The notes beneath the pieces are model-generated. The model did no database searches. It was not told the origin of the DNA and saw only the letters and a list, made by a program, of their open reading frames with translations. Positions 18,857-27,762 of a stretch of DNA of 64,000 nucleotides are shown piece after piece; positions within the stretch are counted from its first letter, which is position 1; every line of letters begins with the position of its first letter. The position numbers and the translations under genes were made by a program. Source of the DNA: Marivirga aurantiaca (GTDB lineage: Bacteria > Bacteroidota > Bacteroidia > Cytophagales > Cyclobacteriaceae); the NCBI RefSeq assembly GCF_016679925.1, contig NZ_JAEQBW010000001.1, positions 620,001-684,000 on the forward strand. The letters run 5' to 3'.

Positions 18857-20719
18857 ATGATGAAAATAAAAATAGCAGCATTGATGGTATTGAGCGTGTT
18901 GGTTGCTAACACTGCAACAGCTCAAACTGACAGATGGCAACAGGCCATTAAATATGAGATGGAAATAGACATGAATGTTGAAACCCATCAGTTTACAGGA
19001 AAACAGAAAATTAAGTACACCAATAACTCACCGGATACATTAACAAGGGTGTTTTATCATTTGTATTTTAATGCTTTCCAACCCAATAGTATGATGGATG
19101 TACGTTCCAGAACTATTATGGATGCTGATCCACGTGTTAGCTCAAGAATTGCAGGCCTATCCGAAGATGAAATTGGATACCAGAAAATTAATCAATTGAA
19201 GCAGGATGGTAAAAAATTAAAATATGAAGTAGTAGGTACTATTTTGGAAGTGGAACTTGCCAAACCTATAATGCCAAATTCTACGGTTGATTTCTCCATG
19301 GATTTTGAAGCTCAGGTTCCTGTACAAATCAGAAGGACTGGAAGAGATAATGCAGAAGGTATTGCCTATTCAATGGCACAATGGTATCCTAAAATGGCAG
19401 AATATGATTACCAGGGATGGCATGCAAACCCTTATATAGGTCGTGAATTTCATGGTGTATGGGGCGATTTCGATGTGAAAATCACTATTGATAAAGATTA
19501 CATTTTGGGCGGTACCGGTTATGTTCAAAATCCTAACGAAGTAGGACATGGTTATCAAAAAGAAGGCGTGAAGCCCGGAAAAGGAAAAAATGACAAACAT
19601 ACATGGCATTTTAAAGCCCCTAAAGTAATTGATTTTATGTGGGCTGCTGATCCTGATTACACACATGAAACCGCACAAGTGCCGAATGGACCTACATTGC
19701 ACTTCCTTTATCAGAAAAATGAAAAAACTACTGAAAACTGGGAAAAACTTAAGGATTATACCATTAAAGCATTTGAATACGCCAACAAAACCTTTGGTAA
19801 ATATCCTTATGAGCAATATTCTGTGATACAAGGTGGTGATGGTGGTATGGAATATCCTATGGCTACATTAATCACGGGAGAAAGATCCTTGCCTAGTTTG
19901 GTAGGTGTTACAGTGCATGAAATGTTCCATAGCTGGTATCAGGCAGTTTTAGCCACCAATGAATCATTGTATGAGTGGATGGACGAAGGGTTCACTTCTT
20001 TCGCTTCTTCCGAAACGATGAATGTAATTATGGAGCAGGGACAGGATAATCCACAGGCTGGAAATTACCGAGGCTACAAAGCTTTGGCAGAAAGTGGCTA
20101 TGAAGAGCCTATGAGCACCCATGCAGACCATTACCATACAAATTTCGCCTATGGAAGAGCTGCTTATTCTAAAGGTGCAGTATTCTTAGGTCAGTTAAGG
20201 TATATTCTGGGTGAAGAAGTATTCTATACAGGAATGCGCAGATATTTTAACGAATGGAAATTTAAGCATCCTAATGATAATGACTTCATCCGTATTATGG
20301 AAAAGCAGTCCGGACTGGAATTGGATTGGTATAGGGAGTATTGGGTAAATTCTACCAAAACAATTGACTACGGTGTTAAATCTGTATTGGATGCTGAGGG
20401 CAAAACATTTGTGACTCTGGCGAAAATAGGAAAAATGCCAATGCCACAAGAAGTGACAGTAAACTTTAAAGATGGTAGCAGTCAGTTGTACTATATTCCT
20501 TTACGTATTATGAGGGGCAACAAATCTTTTTCAAAAGACAAAAATGTTAAAATATTAAATGATTGGCCCTGGGTGAACCCGTCATATACTTTTGAAATAG
20601 ACCGTGCTGCTTCACAAATTGAAAGTATTGAGATAGATAAAAACAACGGAATGGCCGATTTAGAACCGGCTAATAACACCATTAATATCGAAGAGCATTT
20701 AAAAGCTACTTTTGAGTAA
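18857..20719 (+). CDS. Secreted M1 family zinc metallopeptidase
   Basis: A 620-residue exported aminopeptidase-like enzyme of the gluzincin clan. A signal peptide (ending ATAQ) precedes an N-terminal beta domain. The exopeptidase motif GGMEYPMAT then precedes the zinc site HEMFH, with the third ligand Glu exactly 18 residues later in WMDEGFTSF, a perfect HEXXH-X18-E pattern. The Tyr of the transition state is probably in HTNFAYGRAAYSKGA. It ends without a T9SS sorting domain, so a periplasmic location is likely. A long-stem terminator follows at 20742-20812. Confidence 0.9.
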   Translation: MMKIKIAALMVLSVLVANTATAQTDRWQQAIKYEMEIDMNVETHQFTGKQKIKYTNNSPDTLTRVFYHLYFNAFQPNSMMDVRSRTIMDADPRVSSRIAGLSEDEIGYQKINQLKQDGKKLKYEVVGTILEVELAKPIMPNSTVDFSMDFEAQVPVQIRRTGRDNAEGIAYSMAQWYPKMAEYDYQGWHANPYIGREFHGVWGDFDVKITIDKDYILGGTGYVQNPNEVGHGYQKEGVKPGKGKNDKHTWHFKAPKVIDFMWAADPDYTHETAQVPNGPTLHFLYQKNEKTTENWEKLKDYTIKAFEYANKTFGKYPYEQYSVIQGGDGGMEYPMATLITGERSLPSLVGVTVHEMFHSWYQAVLATNESLYEWMDEGFTSFASSETMNVIMEQGQDNPQAGNYRGYKALAESGYEEPMSTHADHYHTNFAYGRAAYSKGAVFLGQLRYILGEEVFYTGMRRYFNEWKFKHPNDNDFIRIMEKQSGLELDWYREYWVNSTKTIDYGVKSVLDAEGKTFVTLAKIGKMPMPQEVTVNFKDGSSQLYYIPLRIMRGNKSFSKDKNVKILNDWPWVNPSYTFEIDRAASQIESIEIDKNNGMADLEPANNTINIEEHLKATFE

Positions 20720-20741
20720 GTAGAATAGAGAGTATTTCAAT

Positions 20742-20812
20742 AAAAAGTCTTTACCTGAAAATCCGGTAAGCGCATTCATTGCGTAACTTGGTCGAACGGT
20801 AAAGACTTTTTT
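20742..20812 (+). terminator. Long-stem terminator after the M1 peptidase gene
   Basis: AAAAGTCTTTACC and GGTAAAGACTTTT pair as a perfect stem around a loop of about 42 bases, ending in a T run at 20807-20812. The T run stops only three bases before the first possible ATG of the next gene. Confidence 0.7.
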
Positions 20813-20815
20813 ATT

Positions 20816-21910
20816 ATGGTACAGGTACAAACACAAAATACTACTATTCAGTGGAAGCAAATGGCCAGCTTATTGGCTTTATATGCTTCAGTAATTATTG
20901 GTTGGATCGCCTATCATCGCTATCAACCAGCATTACTGGCTTCCTTTGGTTTGCAACAATACAGCTCATTTTTGGTATGGGCACAGGGAATTATCCTGGT
21001 ACTTACACCACCACTTGCTGGAAAGCTGGGTGACATGTATCGCAATAAATTTGGCAACAGATTAAGGATTATTACGCTGGGAGTGAGCTTTGCTGCCATG
21101 ATTTTTATGACCGTTGCCTTTACGCTATTGATCAATCCCGGGGATTGGGTGTTGTTTGTTTTACCAGTATTAATTGTTTTATGGCTCTTTGCCATGAGCC
21201 TTTTCACCAGTCCGGCTATTTCCATGGTGGAATTATTTTCTCCCTCCATCAAATTGCCACTTACTGTTGCTGCTTTGACTATCGTTGCAGATTTGCTTTA
21301 TTCATTGGAACCGATAATTGTCGACATCATCGATTTTCTTGGAGGCGCTTTAACTTTCGCTCTTGGTGGTGTAATTGTCTCCATTTCTGGTTATTTGCTA
21401 CGGAAAAATTCACTGGATTCCTTTAGTGAAAATAAAGAGCAAAGGCCTGACGAAGTAAAACCAAAATCCAATTTGTGGATTGTATTGTTGGTGGGAATGG
21501 GCTTAGGCTTGGTATCCGGCATTGTGATTGAAATCTTCCCGGAATTTCTGGATAAACTAAACACAACAGTAGGCATTAGTGGCAAATGGTTAGTGTCTGT
21601 TTTATTGATAGTCACCGCTGTTTTCTCTATTCCGGCCAGTATTTATGTGCAAAATAGAAGTCTTTCCAAAAACCTGGTCATTTTCTTATCATTGACAGCT
21701 TTGACATTGACAGGAATATTTCTGATTGAAAATAGAATGGTATTACTGGTCTTGTTGTTTGTTTTTGCTATATTTTATGCGGTAATCAACGTATGTTCAT
21801 TGCCATTGGCATTGCGCAATACAAGTGTTGAACATAAAGTGTTTGGAGTGGGGATCTTTTTCTGCGGATTTGAAATACCAAATAGCATTATTGATATAGC
21901 GATGATATGA
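20816..21910 (+). CDS. MFS-type membrane transporter
   Basis: A 364-residue protein with about ten or eleven hydrophobic segments. Typical MFS features are the first helix LLALYASVIIGWIAYH and the cytoplasmic loop between helices 2 and 3, AGKLGDMYRNKFGNRLR, which resembles the GxLxDR motif. It is shorter than the common 12-helix, 400-residue form. The substrate is unknown. The annotated ATG (20816) directly abuts the T tract of the preceding terminator, so the true start may be the Met at 20861, which would leave no N-terminal tail; both are possible. Confidence 0.7.
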   Translation: MVQVQTQNTTIQWKQMASLLALYASVIIGWIAYHRYQPALLASFGLQQYSSFLVWAQGIILVLTPPLAGKLGDMYRNKFGNRLRIITLGVSFAAMIFMTVAFTLLINPGDWVLFVLPVLIVLWLFAMSLFTSPAISMVELFSPSIKLPLTVAALTIVADLLYSLEPIIVDIIDFLGGALTFALGGVIVSISGYLLRKNSLDSFSENKEQRPDEVKPKSNLWIVLLVGMGLGLVSGIVIEIFPEFLDKLNTTVGISGKWLVSVLLIVTAVFSIPASIYVQNRSLSKNLVIFLSLTALTLTGIFLIENRMVLLVLLFVFAIFYAVINVCSLPLALRNTSVEHKVFGVGIFFCGFEIPNSIIDIAMI

Positions 21911-21996
21911 AAATGGATTGGATTAGCAAAAACTGCTTCAAAGGGGAAACGCTTTTAGCTTTGAGAGCTTAGCCGAATGACTGTTCAATAAAGTGG

Positions 21997-22491
21997 ATGA
22001 ATAATATGATATATAGAGATGCTACTATTGAAGATATAAATCACTTACAGATTATCAGGAATTCTGTAAAGGAAAATATTCTATCTAACCCGGATCTGGT
22101 GACTATTGATGACTACAAAGAATATTTATCAGTAAGAGGGAAAGGCTGGGTCTGCGAAATTGATGATTTGATAGTAGGATTTGCAATTGCAGATCTTAAG
22201 GATAGCAATATTTGGGCTTTATTCCTTAGATCGGAATTTGAAGGAAAAGGTATTGCTTATGAGCTACATAAACTTATGCTTGATTGGTACTTTTCCAATG
22301 GGAAGGAAAAAGTGTGGTTGGGGACATCACCTAATACCAGGGCAGAAAAATTTTATAGAAAAAGAGGGTGGAGAGAAACTGGATTGCATGGTGAAAGCGA
22401 AATTAAATTTGAGATGACCAGAGAAGATTGGTTAAACAAAAAGCTTAAAGATGTTTCTGGAAATGCTGCACCTGATCAGGCGGAAGCATAA
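21997..22491 (+). CDS. GNAT family N-acetyltransferase
   Basis: A 164-residue acetyltransferase of the GNAT fold. The beta4-alpha3 acetyl-CoA site is seen in IWALFLRSEFEGKGIAYELH, and the beta5 region in KEKVWLGTSPNTRAEKFYRKR, where FYRKRGWRETG is the usual C-terminal signature. The substrate cannot be predicted. The start could be either of two close Met codons (21997 or 22006). It stands between the MFS gene and the MoxR/VWA pair without clear operon links. Confidence 0.8.
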   Translation: MNNMIYRDATIEDINHLQIIRNSVKENILSNPDLVTIDDYKEYLSVRGKGWVCEIDDLIVGFAIADLKDSNIWALFLRSEFEGKGIAYELHKLMLDWYFSNGKEKVWLGTSPNTRAEKFYRKRGWRETGLHGESEIKFEMTREDWLNKKLKDVSGNAAPDQAEA

Positions 22492-22579
22492 AATCACCTC
22501 GAACCCTTGAACTTCCGTCAAACAATTGGATATTTGTCCATTAATGAACTAAAATTGTAGCAATCAGTTTTATTACACT

Positions 22580-23485
22580 ATGGCAGAAACAACTCATTGG
22601 ACAGGATCAGCTAGATACCTATGCGATCCGGCATTGGCCCAGGCATTTCACATGGCAAGATCACTTGGAATGCCACTTTTGATAGAGGGTGAACCCGGAA
22701 CCGGTAAAACCGATTTACCAATCCATTATGCAAAAGACCGGGGACTTGATCTGGAAGTATATCCTGTAGGTTCCAAAAGCAATATTGAGCAATTTGTAGC
22801 ACGCTTTGATCATGTAAAGTATTTGCGGGATTCTCAGATTGAAATATTGAACGCGCAACGGGAAGAAAAAGGATTGTCAAGTAAACTCACTACTGGCGAT
22901 CGAAATCCTGAATCCCTGGCAGATTATGTAGTAAAAGGACCGGCCGCTATCGCCTACAGCAAACCTCATTCGGTTTTGCTGATTGATGAGATCGATAAAG
23001 CACCCAGGGAGTTTCCCAATGACTTATTATATGCCCTGAGTCATCGAAAATTCATCATGCCTGAATCCGGTGAGGTAATTGAAATTTCCGAAGAGGAGAT
23101 GCCGGCTATCGTGATTACCTCCAATCGTGAACAGGAACTCCCTACTGCCTTTAAAGGTAGATGTATCTATCATTACATTGATTTTCCGGATAAGGAGGTA
23201 ATGGGAAAGATCATTGAAAAACACCATCCCGGACTGGATGAACAAGTGGTTCGGGTGGCACTGGATGTTTTTTACCATTTACGGAGATTGGGCTTGGAAA
23301 GAGCTCCTACGACACGTGAAATACTCAACTGGTTAAAATACATGGGTGATATCGCTCCAAAGGAGGCCGTGAAAAAAATTGAGGGACTGGAAGGAATAGG
23401 TGCCTTAATCAAAACACAAGCCGATATGGAGAGGATTAATCGTATGATTGGTGCTGACAATGCTGCTTTTGGAAGTCTTAATTAA
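22580..23485 (+). CDS. MoxR-like AAA+ ATPase
   Basis: A 301-residue AAA+ ATPase of the MoxR family. Walker A is GEPGTGKT at residues 37-44. Walker B is VLLIDEIDKAP, and sensor 1 is in PAIVITSNREQELPTAFKGR, which also holds the arginine-finger region. MoxR proteins work with VWA-domain partners as chaperones that insert cofactors or assemble complexes. The next gene, 5 bp downstream, encodes such a partner. The client is unknown, since no CO dehydrogenase, methanol dehydrogenase or other usual client gene is nearby. Confidence 0.88.
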   Translation: MAETTHWTGSARYLCDPALAQAFHMARSLGMPLLIEGEPGTGKTDLPIHYAKDRGLDLEVYPVGSKSNIEQFVARFDHVKYLRDSQIEILNAQREEKGLSSKLTTGDRNPESLADYVVKGPAAIAYSKPHSVLLIDEIDKAPREFPNDLLYALSHRKFIMPESGEVIEISEEEMPAIVITSNREQELPTAFKGRCIYHYIDFPDKEVMGKIIEKHHPGLDEQVVRVALDVFYHLRRLGLERAPTTREILNWLKYMGDIAPKEAVKKIEGLEGIGALIKTQADMERINRMIGADNAAFGSLN

Positions 23486-23490
23486 TTGAT

Positions 23491-24816
23491 ATGCTAAGTT
23501 CCCTTCCTGAAAAATTTCGAGCTCATGGTTTAAAAGCAGATTTACGCACTTTGCTTTTACTTCGGAAAGCCATGCAAAAAGGGTTGATCAAGACATTAGG
23601 AGATATTTATAATGTCTTAAAGGGAATTATTGTAAAAGAACCGGCAGATATTGGTCCGTTTACAAAGGCTTATTACGAATACTTTCTTCATGTGCCGATT
23701 GCACCGGGTCAAACGCTACAGGATGCCATCCTTCGCTCTGAGACATTTGCCCAATGGAAAACCCAGTTTTTAGATGAGGCCGATCGTGATTTTACGGATG
23801 AAGAGCTGGTCAATACTTTTCTGGACCAGGTACACCTTACAAGCTACGATATAAAAGAGGTCATCTCAGGCAAGGAAATATGGGACAAGGACAACCCCGA
23901 TCAGGTAGACAGCGATCCTGAGGATAATGATAGTGAACCCACCGAAAGAGTGCTGGATAAAATGGCTGACTATTCTGATTTGTCGCTGGAAGAGTTGCTT
24001 GAGCGAATGGAAAAAGTCCGCCAGCAGCAGAAAACGCAACATGGAGGAGGAAGTCACTGGATTGGTACAGGTGGTATTTCTCCCTACGGCCATGGAGGAG
24101 CTGCCAAAAATGGTGTCCGTGTGGGAGGCCAGGGAGGCGGAAAAATGGCCAGGAAGGTGATGGGTGACAAAAACTATTTCCCTATTGACAGAGATGCTTT
24201 GCTTAATGATAATAATGTAGATGCAGCTCTGGCTTCCATTAAGGGAGTGATAGAAGAAAGTGCCACAGAAAAACTGGATGTGCCTCAAACGATTAAATCA
24301 GGTTTAAAACGTGGTGGATTATTTATTCCGGAAATGTCCAGCGAGAAAAATGAGGAATTAAAAGTCATCGTGCTTATAGATAACGGAGGCTATTCTATGG
24401 CTCCTTATGTGAGAAGTGTGCAAAACCTTTTCAGGAAAATGAAGACACGCTTTGCTCATGATTTAGAAGTGTACTATTTTCACAATACGGTTTACGATCG
24501 GGTTTTTACAGATGAGCGAAGAACTAAATCCATATCGATTGAAAAGCTTTTAATGCACAATAAGTCGTACAGGGTCTTCATGATCGGTGACGCTGCCATG
24601 GCACCATACGAGTTAAACTCTTTAAGTATTCACAATTTAAAAGCTATAGCACATAAATTTAAAAAGTGCGTTTGGCTTAATCCTGAACCACTTAGGTACT
24701 GGCCACATACTTACACAATTCAGGTCATGAAGCAGCTAATTCCCATGTTCCCTTTGACTCCTGCGGGAATAGAACGTGCCGTAAGAGCAATGAATGCTAA
24801 AAGTACTGAAGGGTAA
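23491..24816 (+). CDS. VWA domain protein (CoxE-like), MoxR partner
   Basis: A 441-residue protein with an N-terminal helical region, a Gly-rich linker around residues 180-220 (GGGSHWIGTGGISPYGHGG), and a C-terminal von Willebrand A-like domain (about 285-430). The metal-site segment reads VLIDNGGYSMAPYV, not the canonical DxSxS, so metal binding may be altered or lost. It belongs to the CoxE-like group that pairs with MoxR ATPases. It starts 5 bp after the ATPase gene, and the two surely form one operon. Confidence 0.82.
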   Translation: MLSSLPEKFRAHGLKADLRTLLLLRKAMQKGLIKTLGDIYNVLKGIIVKEPADIGPFTKAYYEYFLHVPIAPGQTLQDAILRSETFAQWKTQFLDEADRDFTDEELVNTFLDQVHLTSYDIKEVISGKEIWDKDNPDQVDSDPEDNDSEPTERVLDKMADYSDLSLEELLERMEKVRQQQKTQHGGGSHWIGTGGISPYGHGGAAKNGVRVGGQGGGKMARKVMGDKNYFPIDRDALLNDNNVDAALASIKGVIEESATEKLDVPQTIKSGLKRGGLFIPEMSSEKNEELKVIVLIDNGGYSMAPYVRSVQNLFRKMKTRFAHDLEVYYFHNTVYDRVFTDERRTKSISIEKLLMHNKSYRVFMIGDAAMAPYELNSLSIHNLKAIAHKFKKCVWLNPEPLRYWPHTYTIQVMKQLIPMFPLTPAGIERAVRAMNAKSTEG

Positions 24817-25211
24817 GCTACTTCAAAATAAAATTTTCAATAACCATCTGGACTGTGTCTTTTTTATCAAGTACTTGCAATTTTTGAACCGAAGATCAAA
24901 AGGAATAATTTGAAACTGATATTTTGATAAGACTTCGGATTTTCTAACTCATCCCGACCCCCGCCAACTGGCGGGGCCCACCCTTCTCTTTTACTGAAGA
25001 GAAGGGAATACTGGAAACAATCACTGTGAAATCTTAAACTTTTTAAATAATAGAAAACACGTTACTCGATAGGAGATTCCTCCCCTCTATTCTCGGAAGA
25101 GAGGGGAAAATTTATCTAAGATAAATTAGGGGTGAGTTCATATTCTGAAATTTGAATAAAGGTTTGTAAAATAAGACAATATTAATACATTAGTATTTTA
25201 ATATTTGCGAT
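24817..25211. other. Non-coding spacer with hairpin repeats
   Basis: No gene is visible. It contains a GC-rich palindrome (CCGCCAACTGGCGG, 24962-24975), a hairpin with arms CCCTTCTCTT and AAGAGAAGGG at about 24982-25007, and a CCCCTCT/AGAGGGG hairpin at about 25083-25110 followed by TAGGGGTGAG. Similar hairpins lie on the other side of the DUF559 gene. Confidence 0.65.
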
Positions 25212-25585
25212 ATGGTTCACAAAAGAACAATTTTATTAGCAAGAGAATTACGGAAAGCCCCTACTGAAGCAGAGGATATTCTTTGGAAATATTTAAGAGG
25301 TAGAAAATTAAATCAACTTAAATTCTTAAGGCAACATCCTATTGTTTATGGTGGTAATAGTAATAGGGAAGATTTTTTTGTAGCAGATTTTTATTGCCAT
25401 GAAAAAAAATTAGTGATAGAATTAGATGGAGGAATTCATAAAGAACAAAAAAATATGATAAGGGCAGAGATCAAATATTGAGTGAATTAGGAATTCATGT
25501 ATTAAGAATGAAAAATGAGATCATGGGAAAACCTGAAGAGGCCTTAAAATCAATAAATGAATTTATCTTTTATAATAACTTATAG
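25212..25585 (+). pseudogene. DUF559 endonuclease-like gene, frameshifted
   Basis: The first 89 codons match the DUF559 (Vsr-like) nuclease fold: KRTILLARELRKAPTEAEDI, LRGRKLNQLKFLRQHPI, FFVADFYCHEKKLVIELDGG and HKEQ. At the A7 run at 25445-25451 the frame is lost. The next frame continues the family C-terminus without interruption (YDKGRDQILSELGIHVLRMK and on to a stop at 25585). Restoring one base gives a normal protein of about 124 residues. It may be a true pseudogene, a sequencing error or slippage at the A run. Hairpin repeats flank it on both sides (24982-25110 and 25627-25660). Confidence 0.8.
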
Positions 25586-25626
25586 TTATTGCTGATTAAA
25601 GTTTTTAAATACAAAACAACCATTAA

Positions 25627-25660
25627 TCCCCTCCTCCTCTTTTACTGAAGAGAAGGGGAT
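25627..25660. repeat. Hairpin repeat downstream of the DUF559 gene
   Basis: A CCTCTTTTACTGAAGAGAAGG-like hairpin closely resembles the copy at 24982-25007, including the TTTACTGAAG loop. The two copies bracket the DUF559 gene. Confidence 0.65.
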
Positions 25661-25712
25661 ATTAGCCTGCCAGCCTTAGTTATTGAATTACAAAAAATTC
25701 TAACAAGCCCTA

Positions 25713-26765
25713 TCACTTCATTCTCAATCCAAATAAAGGCCTTAGGAATTTCACTCTTCTGATGATAAATTCATAAGTAACAAAACAACCCATTCCTGTG
25801 AACAACAAAACCAAAATGAATTGTAATCGGCTGTCAATATCTAATGGAAATATTAACAATGAGCCAAGGAACAGAAATATCATATGAAGAATATATACCG
25901 GGTAGGCAGCCTGGCTTAAATAGTTGAGCACTTTTCCGGGTCGGTTGAGGTATTTATAACCGAACGCAAAAACCGAGATGATCCAGAAAATTGACTCAAT
26001 CGACAACAGAAAAGCAGGAACCCGCATCTGGAATTGGAACAATCGGTAGGAGTAAAGCCAAACAGCAGCAAGGATAAAAAGCCATCTCCATTGAAGGAGC
26101 ATCTTCCAGAAAGTGTCGCCACTCAACACAAAACAAAAGCCAAAGAAAAATGCCAGCAGCCCCAGGAAAAATCCGTGCCAGGTCATAGCATACATTTCGT
26201 ATGGAGTGGGATTCACCCACAATGCCTCTGCAATGAAGGTAGCAAAGACAAAGATTAAACCTAACGGATTGCTGAATACCTTTTTAATCAGACTGACTAG
26301 CCTTCCATTTTCATGAATTTTTAAGTAAAAGAAAAGTGGTGATAATATGACTACATACACAAAGATGTTGCCCAAAAACCATAAATGCCCCGGGTTATCA
26401 CTGTAGTTCAACTCCCAATGGTAGTAGTATTGCCAAATGAATACACTGATGGGAACAATGAAAAACATCCCAAACAGAAAGGGAAGCAGTATTCTGCCTG
26501 CACGTTCCTGCAATAATTGTTTCCAGTTTCGCTTTTGAATAGCAAAATAGACGCCCATACCGGATAAGAAAAACAAAAGCGGTATTCTCCATACATTCAA
26601 CATGGACATAGGAATCCAGAGTGATTCCCAGGGGTTTTCATTAGCAATAAATCCTATCATAATTCCCCAGGACTGGAATCCTATGGCTACATGATAAACT
26701 AAGAGTAATCCTATGGCGATCACTCTTAGCCAATCGATGTCATATCTTCTGCTTATTGGTAACAT
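25713..26765 (-). CDS. Membrane acyltransferase (acyltransferase 3 family)
   Basis: A 350-residue integral membrane protein with about ten hydrophobic segments. The N-terminal signature RRYDIDWLRVIAIGLLLVYH contains the conserved Arg and His of the acyltransferase 3 family. Members transfer acyl groups (often acetyl or succinyl) to sugars of surface polymers. The acceptor is unknown because no polysaccharide genes are adjacent. The stop codon of the ankyrin gene lies 25 bp upstream of its start, so it may be co-transcribed with it. Confidence 0.85.
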   Translation of the reverse strand: MLPISRRYDIDWLRVIAIGLLLVYHVAIGFQSWGIMIGFIANENPWESLWIPMSMLNVWRIPLLFFLSGMGVYFAIQKRNWKQLLQERAGRILLPFLFGMFFIVPISVFIWQYYYHWELNYSDNPGHLWFLGNIFVYVVILSPLFFYLKIHENGRLVSLIKKVFSNPLGLIFVFATFIAEALWVNPTPYEMYAMTWHGFFLGLLAFFFGFCFVLSGDTFWKMLLQWRWLFILAAVWLYSYRLFQFQMRVPAFLLSIESIFWIISVFAFGYKYLNRPGKVLNYLSQAAYPVYILHMIFLFLGSLLIFPLDIDSRLQFILVLLFTGMGCFVTYEFIIRRVKFLRPLFGLRMK

Positions 26766-26790
26766 ATTTGGGAAGTTGAGAGCTCAAAAA

Positions 26791-27384
26791 TTATTTAAGC
26801 ATGGCGGCTATTTCAGGCCTGGTTTTTTCAATGTAAGCGTAGTCCAGTTTGAGTCCCATAGGCGCGAGCATTTGCCCCATCATGTCATAAGAACTCTTCA
26901 ATTCGCTGAAAGGACCTGCTACCGATTCATAAGCTGTACTTTCATATTTATTCCTGATTGTTTTATCAGCACCTTTGTCCAGTAACATTTTGACAATTTC
27001 CGGTCGGCAGAAGAATGCCGCTGTATGAAGTGCAGTAGATCCTTCATTATTTCGGAAATTGATATCTGCATCTGCTTCAATGAGAATTTTGGCCATTTCT
27101 GTTTTTCCAAACAAAGCAGCACTGATCAGTGGACTTGAACCTCCATAGGGATCCTTTTCATTCAGGTTACTGCCTGCTGCAATATGTTGCTTCAGTGCAT
27201 CACTGTTATCCGTAAGCACAGCCGTATGGATATCAACTGCCGGGGCTTTGGTTTCCGAATCCGAGGATTGTTTTTGTTGAGTAAAACCCTTTTGATCGCT
27301 ACAGCCCAGGGTTACTAATAATGTCAATAAGCATACAAGCTTGAATGATGACGTTTTTACAGAATTGTTTTTGTTCGTTTTCAT
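26791..27384 (-). CDS. Ankyrin-repeat lipoprotein
   Basis: A 197-residue protein with a lipobox (LVTLGC) followed by a short polar linker and about three ankyrin repeats (from DIHTAVLTDNSDALKQHI through GKTEMAKILIEADADINFRN to GSTALHTAAFFCRPEIVKML). Ankyrin repeats bind other proteins, and the anchor places it in the cell envelope. The partner is unknown. The acyltransferase gene follows after 25 bp. Confidence 0.82.
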   Translation of the reverse strand: MKTNKNNSVKTSSFKLVCLLTLLVTLGCSDQKGFTQQKQSSDSETKAPAVDIHTAVLTDNSDALKQHIAAGSNLNEKDPYGGSSPLISAALFGKTEMAKILIEADADINFRNNEGSTALHTAAFFCRPEIVKMLLDKGADKTIRNKYESTAYESVAGPFSELKSSYDMMGQMLAPMGLKLDYAYIEKTRPEIAAMLK

Positions 27385-27762
27385 AATTTTCAGTGTTACA
27401 TATTATTTATTAATTGGATTTATTTGTGTCAATATTTATTGTTATGCGATAAGAATTCACTTCATGAAAAAATGTATTTTTTATGCATGATGCATACCCA
27501 CTCGTCCCCAAGGACGAAAGCGGGTGGGCAGACAAAAATCCGGGCAGAGTTGGGTTTGTGTGGTGAGGATATTTTTGTTCCCGCCATGCGGGAAAAAAAG
27601 ATTAAAAGGAAAATCAGATGGCTCAAGGTATAAGAAAAGTACAAATACCTGCTACTAAGGTACGTTTCTGCGATTTTCATAATAACAGTTTCTATTGTTA
27701 ATTAAAGCTTATTTTTTTCTTGTAAAACCGGACGATAGATAGTGAGAATGAGCACGTGCTCA
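27385..27762. other. Non-coding spacer with GC-rich palindromes
   Basis: No supported gene. An ORF at 27424-27633 has no family features and is built over inserted palindromes (GTCCCCAAGGAC near 27504 and CCCGCCATGCGGG at 27582-27594). Such GC-rich islands in AT-rich spacers look like interspersed repeats. Confidence 0.55.

Noticed and set aside
27424-27633. 69-codon ORF upstream of the ankyrin lipoprotein gene
   Set aside because: It is built across GC-rich palindromes and shows no protein-like pattern.
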